Shown here: piece by piece, positions 1-5,470 of the stretch
How the letters are laid out: the number at the start of each line of letters is the position of its first letter
How positions within the stretch are numbered: the first letter of the stretch is position 1
NCBI GenBank assembly: GCA_902812455.1
Contig: CADDZH010000154.1
Location: 1-8,310, forward strand
Direction: 5' to 3'
DNA from: Chloroflexota bacterium
GTDB taxonomy: Bacteria > Chloroflexota > Ktedonobacteria > Ktedonobacterales > Ktedonobacteraceae
DNA length: 8,310 bases
Translations under genes and position numbers: made by a program
Notes under the pieces: generated by a model
What the model saw: the letters and a program-made list of their open reading frames with translations, nothing else
Told to the model about the DNA's origin: nothing
The model's database searches: none

Positions 1-35
1 CAAAACCATGCGATAATCAGGTCATCCAGGTTCAT
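1..35 (-). CDS. Transposase, N-terminal fragment (probably IS982-like), runs off left edge
   Basis: Reading leftward from an ATG at 35-33 gives MNLDDLIIAWF and then leaves the window. A strong purine-rich ribosome binding site (GGGGAGGAG on the minus strand) lies just upstream of the ATG. The opening MNLDDLIIA resembles the start of IS982-type transposases, which often begin M-N-L-D-D-L-I-I followed by an F-C-x-x-D-D segment. Only 11 full codons are visible, so no DDE catalytic residue can be checked and the family assignment is recognition from memory. An IS4-like or other transposase remains possible. Confidence 0.5.
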   Translation of the reverse strand, partial: MNLDDLIIAWF

Positions 36-124
36 GGCGGTGCTCCTCCCCAGAAGTTTGCTTGTTCTGAAGAGAAGAGACGAACGGACCTGGATCTGTT
101 TTCAAAACAACTTGCACATCGGGT
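1..124 (-). mobile_element. Insertion sequence end (partial), inferred outer boundary near 124
   Basis: The transposase start at 35 implies that its IS end lies a short distance to the right. On the minus strand the stretch ACCCGATGTGCAAGTT (complement of 109-124) has the look of a terminal inverted repeat at the transposase-proximal end, placing the boundary at about 124. The region 36-108 would be the IS leader and contains a small palindrome (TGTTTTCAAAACA, 97-109). The other IS end is outside the window, so neither the repeat nor a target-site duplication can be confirmed. The boundary is inferred. Confidence 0.4.
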
Positions 125-181
125 TAAGTAGTTACGGAGAATTGAAGGCTTCTCTTCAAACACCATTATCTCTCCAGGAAT

Positions 182-343
182 GAAAATCATCATCAGCTGC
201 TGCTGGCGGTCGTCACCACCAACACCGCCGTGCGCCAGTTGTATCGCTCGCTCGGCTTTGAGGTCTATGGCGTGGAGCCGCGCGCCCTGAAGCAGGGCGA
301 CCAATACTGGGATGAAGAACTGATGATCTTACGCCTGCCTTGA
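182..343 (+). pseudogene. 5'-truncated GNAT acetyltransferase remnant
   Basis: The frame ending at TGA 341-343 encodes a typical C-terminal GNAT segment: LLLAVVTTNTAVRQLYRSLG, then FEVYG, and a final D-x-Y-W-D-E-E-L-M-I-L-R-L-P strand. The N-x-x-A-x-x-L-Y-x-x-L-G-F helix and following strand are the conserved end of the Gcn5-related N-acetyltransferase fold, which binds acetyl-CoA. The preceding half, including the R/Q-x-x-G-x-G/A acetyl-CoA loop, is absent. The same frame is open back to 146, but its residues (for example KHHYLSRNENHHQ) do not look like GNAT sequence. The gene therefore seems to have lost its first two thirds, with the break near 182-194. Together with the IS end on the left, this suggests an insertion or deletion event. 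It is probably not functional. Confidence 0.7.
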
Positions 344-372
344 GGGCCTGAGATCACCAGGAAGGTGAGACG

Positions 373-651
373 ATGCAGAAATGGGAATATCACATCATCA
401 CCGCAAATGTCGAGTGGGAGCGCTCCAGCAGCTCGTACCGGGGGCCGTTTTCGGTCAAACACGCTGGCCTGGGCAACGCCGAGTTGAAAAAGCTGAGCAA
501 TGAAGGCTGGGAGATGGTCTATGTCATTCCGCTGGTGTCGCCGCCAACGATCACGCAGCAGGTCGGCGCGACAATGGCGATCCAATATATTTTCCGGCGT
601 CCCAGACCCGATACCAGCCGCGAGCAGAAAGGGTCAGCAGAGGAAAAGTGA
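373..651 (+). CDS. DUF4177-like small protein
   Basis: This 92-residue protein starts at ATG 373 after a clear Shine-Dalgarno (AGGAAGGTGAG, 359-369). It begins MQKWEYHIITANVEW and contains L-x-x-L-S-N-E-G-W-E-M-V-Y-V-I-P (about residues 37-53) and a closing YIFRRP strand. An N-terminal K-W-E-Y strand, a central L-N-x-x-G-x-x-G-W-E-L-V strand and a terminal F-K-R-P match the pattern of DUF4177 family proteins, whose function is unknown. The tail after FRRP is charged and probably disordered. There is no signal peptide or membrane segment. Its stop codon lies 9 bp before the ssnA start, so it may be co-transcribed with the following genes, but nothing else ties it to their pathway. Confidence 0.75.
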   Translation: MQKWEYHIITANVEWERSSSSYRGPFSVKHAGLGNAELKKLSNEGWEMVYVIPLVSPPTITQQVGATMAIQYIFRRPRPDTSREQKGSAEEK

Positions 652-660
652 GCACCAGCC

Positions 661-2028
661 ATGCCTGACACCCTGATTGGCAACGCCACAATAGCCACGC
701 TGGGCCAGCGCAGCGAACTCATCGAGGACGGCGCGCTGCTGGCGCGCGATGGGCTGATTGCGGCCATTGGAAAGACGGCTGAGCTGCGCGCCCAACATCC
801 TGATGCTACTTATATGGATGCGCGCGGCGGGCTGGTGCTGCCAGGCTTTCTCTGTGCCCACACACATTTTTACGGCGCGTTTGCGCGCGGCATGGCAATT
901 CCTGGCGAGCCACCGAAAAACTTCCTTGAGATTCTGGAGCGGCTCTGGTGGCGGCTGGATAAGCTGCTCACCCTCGAAGACACGCGCGCCAGCGCCGACA
1001 TCTTCATGGCCGATGCCATCCGGCACGGCGTCACCTGCGTCATCGATCACCACGCCAGCCCCAACGCCGTCGAGGGCAGCCTGGATGTCATTGCCGAAGC
1101 GGTAGAGCAGGCGGGCATCCGCGCCTGCCTGGCTTATGAGGTCTCTGACCGCGACGGCACGGCCATCACTGAGGCAGGCATCCGCGAAAACGAGCGCTTC
1201 ATCCGCTCGCTGCACGAGCGCCCATCGGCCAGGCGTGGCATGCTCGCGGGCAGCTTTGGCCTGCACGCCTCGTTCACGCTCAGCCCCAAATCGCTGGAGC
1301 ACTGCGCCGCGCTGGGCATCGCGCTGGGCGTCGGCTTTCATATCCATGTCGCCGAAGATACCTGCGACCAGGACGACAGCCAGACGAAGTATGGCATGCG
1401 CACAGTAGAACGCCTGGAGCGCAGCGACATCCTGGGGCCGCTGAGCATCGCCGCGCACTGTGTCCACGTCAACAGCGGCGAAATCGCGCGGCTGGCTCAC
1501 ACGCGAACGCATGTCGTCCATAACGCGCGCTCGAATATGAACAACGCGGTGGGCGCGGCTCCCGTCCAGCAGATGCGCGAGGCTGGCGTCAACGTTGGCC
1601 TGGGCAACGACGGCTTCAGCATGAATATGCTGCAAGAAATGCAGGTGGCCTATCTGCTGCCCAAGCTGGCCGGGCGCGACCCGCGCCTGATGAGCGGCGA
1701 TGTCGTCATGGACACGGCCTTTGCGCGCAGCGCGCGCATCGCCGAAGCCGTCTTCCGTCCCTTCGCGGATACGCCAGAGCATTTCCTGGGCGAGCTGCGC
1801 CCTGGCGCGGCGGCGGATCTGGCAATTCTAGACTATCAGGCGCCCACGCCGCTGACGGCGGATAACCTGCCCTGGCACCTGCTCTTTGGGGCTGACGGCG
1901 CGCACGTCCGCGACACAATGGCCGCCGGGCGCTGGCTGATGCGTGATCGACGGCTGTTGACCGTCGATGAAGGGCGCATTATGGCGCGCGGACGCGAGCT
2001 AGCAGCAAAGCTGTGGGCACGAATGTAA
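661..2028 (+). CDS. ssnA: SsnA-type aminohydrolase (amidohydrolase superfamily)
   Basis: This 455-residue cytoplasmic metallohydrolase of the amidohydrolase superfamily belongs to the SsnA/chlorohydrolase-like branch. Visible metal and active-site motifs are H67-T-H69 (AHTHFYG), H227-I-H229-V-A-E232, H266 (AAHCVH) and D317 (GLGNDGF), all expected for a mononuclear-metal deaminase/hydrolase. Segments characteristic of SsnA rather than generic guanine deaminase are LWWRLDK (95-101), CVIDHHASPNA (126-136) and VVHNARSNMNN (285-295). The length is close to E. coli SsnA (about 440). The family is associated with purine/urate catabolism through its genomic neighbours, but the exact substrate is not established; hydrolytic deamination or ring opening of a purine-derived heterocycle is inferred. 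An AGGAAA at 641-646 lies 14 bp from the ATG, a loose ribosome binding site. The start may be helped by coupling to the preceding gene, which ends at 651. Confidence 0.88.
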   Translation: MPDTLIGNATIATLGQRSELIEDGALLARDGLIAAIGKTAELRAQHPDATYMDARGGLVLPGFLCAHTHFYGAFARGMAIPGEPPKNFLEILERLWWRLDKLLTLEDTRASADIFMADAIRHGVTCVIDHHASPNAVEGSLDVIAEAVEQAGIRACLAYEVSDRDGTAITEAGIRENERFIRSLHERPSARRGMLAGSFGLHASFTLSPKSLEHCAALGIALGVGFHIHVAEDTCDQDDSQTKYGMRTVERLERSDILGPLSIAAHCVHVNSGEIARLAHTRTHVVHNARSNMNNAVGAAPVQQMREAGVNVGLGNDGFSMNMLQEMQVAYLLPKLAGRDPRLMSGDVVMDTAFARSARIAEAVFRPFADTPEHFLGELRPGAAADLAILDYQAPTPLTADNLPWHLLFGADGAHVRDTMAAGRWLMRDRRLLTVDEGRIMARGRELAAKLWARM

Positions 2029-2074
2029 TGTTGGAGCGCAGCGCCGTCGTCCCGACGGCGCTGCGCTCCAACAT
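2028..2074. repeat. Perfect long palindrome (22-bp arms, 3-nt loop) between ssnA and ygeY
   Basis: Bases 2028-2049 are the exact reverse complement of 2053-2074, separated by TCC. The left arm begins ATGTTGGAGCGCAGC and the outer base overlaps the last base of the ssnA stop codon. The arms are GC-rich and free of mismatches, so the transcript could form a very stable hairpin. No T-tract follows (ACCCACCAAAG), so it is not a canonical intrinsic terminator. It could be a dispersed REP-like palindromic element, an attenuating or mRNA-stabilising structure, or a factor-assisted terminator. The fold is seen directly; the role is unknown. Confidence 0.9.
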
Positions 2075-2135
2075 ACCCACCAAAGACCAGTAGCTTTTAG
2101 ACAATTCAACATATTCATGGAAAAGGGGAATTATC

Positions 2136-3350
2136 ATGTCACTTGCCGCCAACGTTGAACAGATCAAGCGTGAACTGGCGAAGCACCATGATGAGATGAT
2201 CGCCTTCCTGCGCGAGATCATCAGAATCCCCAGCTACGATAGCCAGATCGGCCCGGTGGGCGACGCCATCGGCGCGCGCATGCGCGAGCTGAGTTTTGAC
2301 GAGGTGCGCCGCGACGCGATGGGCAATATCCTTGGCCGCGTTGGCTATGGCCCGCGCGTCATGGTCTACGACAGCCATATCGACACAGTGGGCATTGCCG
2401 ACCGCAGCCAGTGGCAGTGGGACCCGTTTGAGGGCAAAGTTGAGGATGGCATCATCTATGGCCTGGGCGCGGGCGATGAAAAATGTTCCACGCCGCCGAT
2501 GATCTATGCGCTGGCCGTCCTCAAGCGCCTGGGTTTGGCAAAGGATTGGTCGCTCTATTACTTCGGCAACATGGAAGAGTGGTGCGACGGCATCGCCCCC
2601 AACGCGCTGGTGGAGCATGAAGGCATCCGGCCAGAGTTCGCGGTGATCGGCGAATCGACCAGCATGCAGATTTATCGCGGCCACCGCGGGCGCATCGAGG
2701 TCAGCGTGACGTTCAAAGGCCGCACCTGCCACGCCAGCGCGCCGGAGCGCGGCATCAACGCCATGTATCGCGCTCTGCCCTTCATCGAAGGCGTGCAGCG
2801 GCTGCACGAAGAACTGAAAACGCGCGGCGACCCCTTCCTTGGCCCTGGCTCCATCGCCGTCACCAATGTCACTACCAAAACACCCTCGCTCAACGCGGTG
2901 CCCGACGAATGCAACATCTACCTGGACCGGCGCATCACCGTTGGCGACACCAAAGAGAGCGTGTTGGCAGAACTGCGCGCGCTGCCGGGCGGTGATGAAG
3001 CCATCATTGAGATTCCCATGTACGCGGAGCCAAGCTATACCGGCTTCACCTTCCCGGTGGAGAAGGTTTATCCTGCCTGGTCACTGCCTGAGGAACATCT
3101 GCTGATTCAGGCGGCGAAAGAGACAACAAGGGCCGTCTATGGCAAAGTCGCGCCTGTCAGCAAGTGGGTCTTTTCGACCAACGCCACCTACTGGATGGGC
3201 AAGGCGGGCATTCCTTCGGTTGGCTTTGGCCCCGGCATCGAAATCTTCGCGCATACCGTGCTCGATCAGGTGCCCGCCGAGGAAGTGGCGCAGTGCGCCG
3301 ATTTTTACGCGGTCTTGCCGCTGGTGCTCAGGGAAATGGCACAGAGATAA
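2136..3350 (+). CDS. ygeY: YgeY-type M20 family metallohydrolase
   Basis: This 404-residue zinc-dependent hydrolase of the M20 peptidase/deacylase family is close in length to E. coli YgeY (about 400). Expected metal and catalytic residues are visible: H81 and D83 (YDSHIDTV), bridging D114 (GAGDEK), the catalytic/ligand pair E147-E148 (NMEEWCDG), E173 (IGESTS) and H373 (IFAHTVLD). YgeY-specific stretches include YRGHRGRIEV (180-189), CHASAPERG (198-206), YLDRRITVGDT and SYTGFTFPVE. These separate it from ArgE, DapE and CPG2. The dimerisation lid domain lies at about 180-290. Members of this group are often annotated as selenium-metabolism-linked hydrolases. Their probable role is amide or carbamoyl hydrolysis in purine-derived catabolism, but the substrate is unproven. 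AAGGGGAA (2123-2130) gives good spacing to ATG 2136. The preceding 107-bp gap holds the palindrome, so an internal promoter or uncoupled expression from ssnA is possible. Carbamate kinase follows after 28 bp. Confidence 0.88.
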   Translation: MSLAANVEQIKRELAKHHDEMIAFLREIIRIPSYDSQIGPVGDAIGARMRELSFDEVRRDAMGNILGRVGYGPRVMVYDSHIDTVGIADRSQWQWDPFEGKVEDGIIYGLGAGDEKCSTPPMIYALAVLKRLGLAKDWSLYYFGNMEEWCDGIAPNALVEHEGIRPEFAVIGESTSMQIYRGHRGRIEVSVTFKGRTCHASAPERGINAMYRALPFIEGVQRLHEELKTRGDPFLGPGSIAVTNVTTKTPSLNAVPDECNIYLDRRITVGDTKESVLAELRALPGGDEAIIEIPMYAEPSYTGFTFPVEKVYPAWSLPEEHLLIQAAKETTRAVYGKVAPVSKWVFSTNATYWMGKAGIPSVGFGPGIEIFAHTVLDQVPAEEVAQCADFYAVLPLVLREMAQR

Positions 3351-3364
3351 CAACCACGCTCAAT

Positions 3365-3370
3365 GGAGAG
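3365..3370 (+). promoter_or_regulatory. Ribosome binding site that sets the carbamate kinase start
   Basis: GGAGAG lies 8 bases before ATG 3379 but only 2 bases before the in-frame ATG 3373. The spacing favours 3379, giving the N-terminus MAHLAVVAIGGNSL, which matches the usual short lead-in of carbamate kinases. Confidence 0.6.
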
Positions 3371-3378
3371 GTATGCGC

Positions 3379-4371
3379 ATGGCACATCTGGCAGTTGTGG
3401 CGATTGGCGGCAATTCGCTCATCAAAGACAGCGCTCATCAGACCGTGCCCGATCAGTGGAACGCTGTCTGCGAAACAGCTACCCACATCGCCGCTATGAT
3501 CGGGCAAGGCTGGAACGTAGTCATCACGCATGGCAACGGGCCGCAGGTGGGCTTCATCCTGCTGCGCTCGGAGCTATCGCGGCACAAGCTGCATCCAGTC
3601 CCGCTGGATTCCTGCGGCGCCGACACGCAGGGCGCGATTGGCTACATGATTCAACTGGCGCTGCACAATGAGTTTCGGCGGCGCGGCATCAACCGCCAGG
3701 CCGTGACCCTGGTGACGCAGGTGCTGGTCGATGCCAACGATCCGGCCATCCAGCGACCCAGCAAGCCCATCGGGCCATTTTATACGGAAGAGCAGGCCAG
3801 AGAGCTTCAGACCCGCGACGGCTGGGCGATGGCCGAAGACGCCGGGCGCGGCTGGCGGCGCGTCGTCGCTTCGCCGCGCCCAAAAGAGATCATCGAGCAA
3901 GCCGCTATCCAGACCATGATCGACAACCATTTTATCGTCGTGGCCGCTGGCGGCGGTGGCATCCCAGTGGTCCGCGACGAGCAGGGCAATCTGCGCGGCA
4001 TCGAGGCCGTGATCGACAAAGATCTGGCTTCCAGCCTGCTGGCCTCGTCCATCAAGGCCGATTTGCTCTTAATATCTACCGCTGTGGAGAAAGTAGCGCT
4101 GAACTATCGCAAGCCGGACCAGCGCGATCTGGATATGCTCTCAGCCTCCGAAGCGAAGCGCTACTTTGAGGAGGGCCAGTTTGCTAAAGGCAGCATGGGG
4201 CCAAAGGTGCAGGCGGCGGTGGAATATCTGGCGTGCGGCGGCCAGGCCGCGCTGATCACTATGCCAGAAAGCATCGAGCGCGCCCTGGCTGGCGAAACCG
4301 GCACCTGGATTCTGCCTGACGGCGCTGGCCTGCCAGCTTATGTTAAGAAAACCTCGCGCATCACCTCATAA
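3379..4371 (+). CDS. arcC: Carbamate kinase (ArcC/YqeA type)
   Basis: This 330-residue cytoplasmic enzyme of the amino-acid-kinase fold catalyses carbamoyl phosphate + ADP giving carbamate + ATP, reversibly; carbamate then decays to ammonia and CO2. Family motifs run in order: AIGGNSL (8-14), THGNGPQVG (50-58), a SKPIGPFYTEEQA segment, VASPRPKEI, VAAGGGGIPV, AVIDKDLASSLLA, ISTAVEKV and FAKGSMGPKV. The family is usually about 310-315 residues; the small excess is a K/T-rich C-terminal tail. The frame is open much further upstream, inside ygeY, but family similarity begins at AHLAVVAIGG and a ribosome binding site supports 3379 (3373 is the alternative). It sits between ygeY and ygeW, with gaps of 28 and 25 bp, like yqeA in the E. 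coli cluster. It is therefore inferred to harvest ATP from the carbamoyl phosphate released by the transcarbamylase. No arginine deiminase gene is present here. Confidence 0.93.
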   Translation: MAHLAVVAIGGNSLIKDSAHQTVPDQWNAVCETATHIAAMIGQGWNVVITHGNGPQVGFILLRSELSRHKLHPVPLDSCGADTQGAIGYMIQLALHNEFRRRGINRQAVTLVTQVLVDANDPAIQRPSKPIGPFYTEEQARELQTRDGWAMAEDAGRGWRRVVASPRPKEIIEQAAIQTMIDNHFIVVAAGGGGIPVVRDEQGNLRGIEAVIDKDLASSLLASSIKADLLLISTAVEKVALNYRKPDQRDLDMLSASEAKRYFEEGQFAKGSMGPKVQAAVEYLACGGQAALITMPESIERALAGETGTWILPDGAGLPAYVKKTSRITS

Positions 4372-4396
4372 AATCAGAGAGAAGGATACACAAGCC

Positions 4397-5383
4397 ATGA
4401 AAACAAACCTGCGCGGCAAAGATTTTATCAGCACCCAGGAATGGACGAGAGAAGAATTGGAGACGGTCCTGCATCTGGCGGACGACCTGAAGATGAAATG
4501 GGCGCTCGACGAGCCAACGCCCTATCTGCGCGACAAAACGCTCTTCATGCTCTTCTTCTTCTCCTCCACGCGCACCCGCAACTCCTTTGAGGCGGGCATG
4601 ACACGCCTGGGCGGGCATGCTATCTTTCTGGAGCCAGATAAAATGCAAATCTCGCATGGCGACACGCCCAAGGAGATCGGCAGGATTCTTGGCTCCTATG
4701 GGCATGGCATCGCTATCCGCCACTGCGATTGGGGCGAAGGCAACCAATATCTGCGCGCCGTCGCCGAGCACGCTCCCATTCCAGTTATTAATATGCAGTG
4801 CGACTGGTTTCATCCCTGCCAGGCAATGGCCGACCTGATGACCGTGCGCGAAAAGAAAGGGCACGACCTGCGCGGCAAGAAGATCGTGATGTCCTGGGCC
4901 TACGCCAAGAGCTATACCAAGCCGCTCTCGCTGCCGGTCTCGGTAGTCCAGCTTTTCACCCAGTTTGGCGCGGATGTCACCCTGGCGCACCCCCCCGGCT
5001 TTGAGCTGATGCCCGAAATCATCAGAGATGCCCAGGAGAACGCGCGCCAGACCGGCGGCAGCTTCAAGATCGTCAACGATATGGATGAGGCGTTTGTCGG
5101 CGCGGATGTCGTCTATCCCAAGAGTTGGGGACCGCTCTACTCCATTCCCGACCCGCAGGAATCGGCGGAGGCCATCAAGCGCTACAGCAGCTGGATCTGC
5201 GACGAGCGCCGCATGCGCCTGGCAAAGGAAGACGCCATCTATATGCACTGCCTTCCGGCTGATCGCGGCGTGGAAGTGACGGACGCGGTGATCGATGGCC
5301 CGCAGTCGGTCGTCTATGACCAGGCCGAAAACCGTATGCATGTTCAGAACGCGATTATGGCCCTGACAATGGGCGGGCGCTAG
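4397..5383 (+). CDS. ygeW: YgeW-type knotted transcarbamylase
   Basis: This 328-residue aspartate/ornithine-transcarbamylase superfamily protein carries the carbamoyl-phosphate motif S57-T-R-T-R61 in FFFSSTRTRNSFEAG, the HPCQAMADL motif (139-147) and HCLPADR (284-290). Features that mark YgeW rather than OTC are KMQISHGDTPKE (82-93), MSWAYAKSYTKPLSLP (165-180, the likely proline-containing knot loop region), VTLAHPPGFELMPE (194-207) and YPKSWGP (240-246). E. coli YgeW is a trefoil-knotted, probably catabolic transcarbamylase whose physiological substrate is unresolved. By context this enzyme would phosphorolyse an N-carbamoyl compound to carbamoyl phosphate for the adjacent kinase. It is shorter than E. 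coli YgeW (about 396), apparently at the N-terminus and in the segment after YPKSWGP. ATG 4397 follows AGAGAAGGA (4378-4386) at reasonable spacing. The alternative upstream frame start at 4340 overlaps arcC and lacks family similarity. Confidence 0.88.
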   Translation: MKTNLRGKDFISTQEWTREELETVLHLADDLKMKWALDEPTPYLRDKTLFMLFFFSSTRTRNSFEAGMTRLGGHAIFLEPDKMQISHGDTPKEIGRILGSYGHGIAIRHCDWGEGNQYLRAVAEHAPIPVINMQCDWFHPCQAMADLMTVREKKGHDLRGKKIVMSWAYAKSYTKPLSLPVSVVQLFTQFGADVTLAHPPGFELMPEIIRDAQENARQTGGSFKIVNDMDEAFVGADVVYPKSWGPLYSIPDPQESAEAIKRYSSWICDERRMRLAKEDAIYMHCLPADRGVEVTDAVIDGPQSVVYDQAENRMHVQNAIMALTMGGR

Positions 5384-5470
5384 TAGTCAGTCCGATGAGA
5401 TTTGTCCTGCTCCGCGCCCGGCGCTACACGCAGGCACCTTCCGCCAAAGGCCACAGAGACAACCGGCCCT
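5384..5470. other. Short convergent intergenic gap, no clear terminator
   Basis: Eighty-seven bases separate the rightward ygeW stop (followed at once by a second in-frame TAG at 5384-5386) from the leftward A-PCP stop. A GC-rich cluster around 5416-5427 (GCGCCCGGCGC) is too tight to form a proper hairpin, and no T-tract is present on either strand. No gene or RNA is recognised here. Confidence 0.5.

Noticed and set aside
32..304. 90-codon open frame on the minus strand spanning the IS boundary
   Set aside because: It crosses the inferred IS end and lies opposite the GNAT remnant. The product has no recognisable domain and it is in a different frame from the transposase start.
634..1782. 382-codon open frame on the minus strand
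   Set aside because: It lies opposite ssnA, whose plus-strand product carries complete family motifs. The antisense product is rich in A, R, D and H with no recognisable domain, as expected for a shadow in GC-rich DNA.
2028..2074. Intrinsic terminator call for the palindrome
   Set aside because: No run of T follows the stem on either side, so only the repeat itself is annotated.
2139..2807. 222-codon open frame on the minus strand
   Set aside because: Antisense to ygeY, with no family features.
3139..3378. Carbamate kinase start far upstream (410 residues)
   Set aside because: This would place the first 80 codons inside ygeY in another frame, and they have no similarity to the kinase family.
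4361..5341. 326-codon open frame on the minus strand
   Set aside because: Antisense to ygeW; the protein has no recognisable motif, while the plus-strand frame matches the transcarbamylase family throughout.
3379..5383. Arginine deiminase pathway (carbamate kinase plus ornithine transcarbamylase)
   Set aside because: The transcarbamylase carries YgeW-specific segments (QCDWFHPCQAMADL, AYAKSYTKPLS, YPKSWGP) and there is no arginine deiminase gene. The neighbours are ssnA and ygeY, not arcA.
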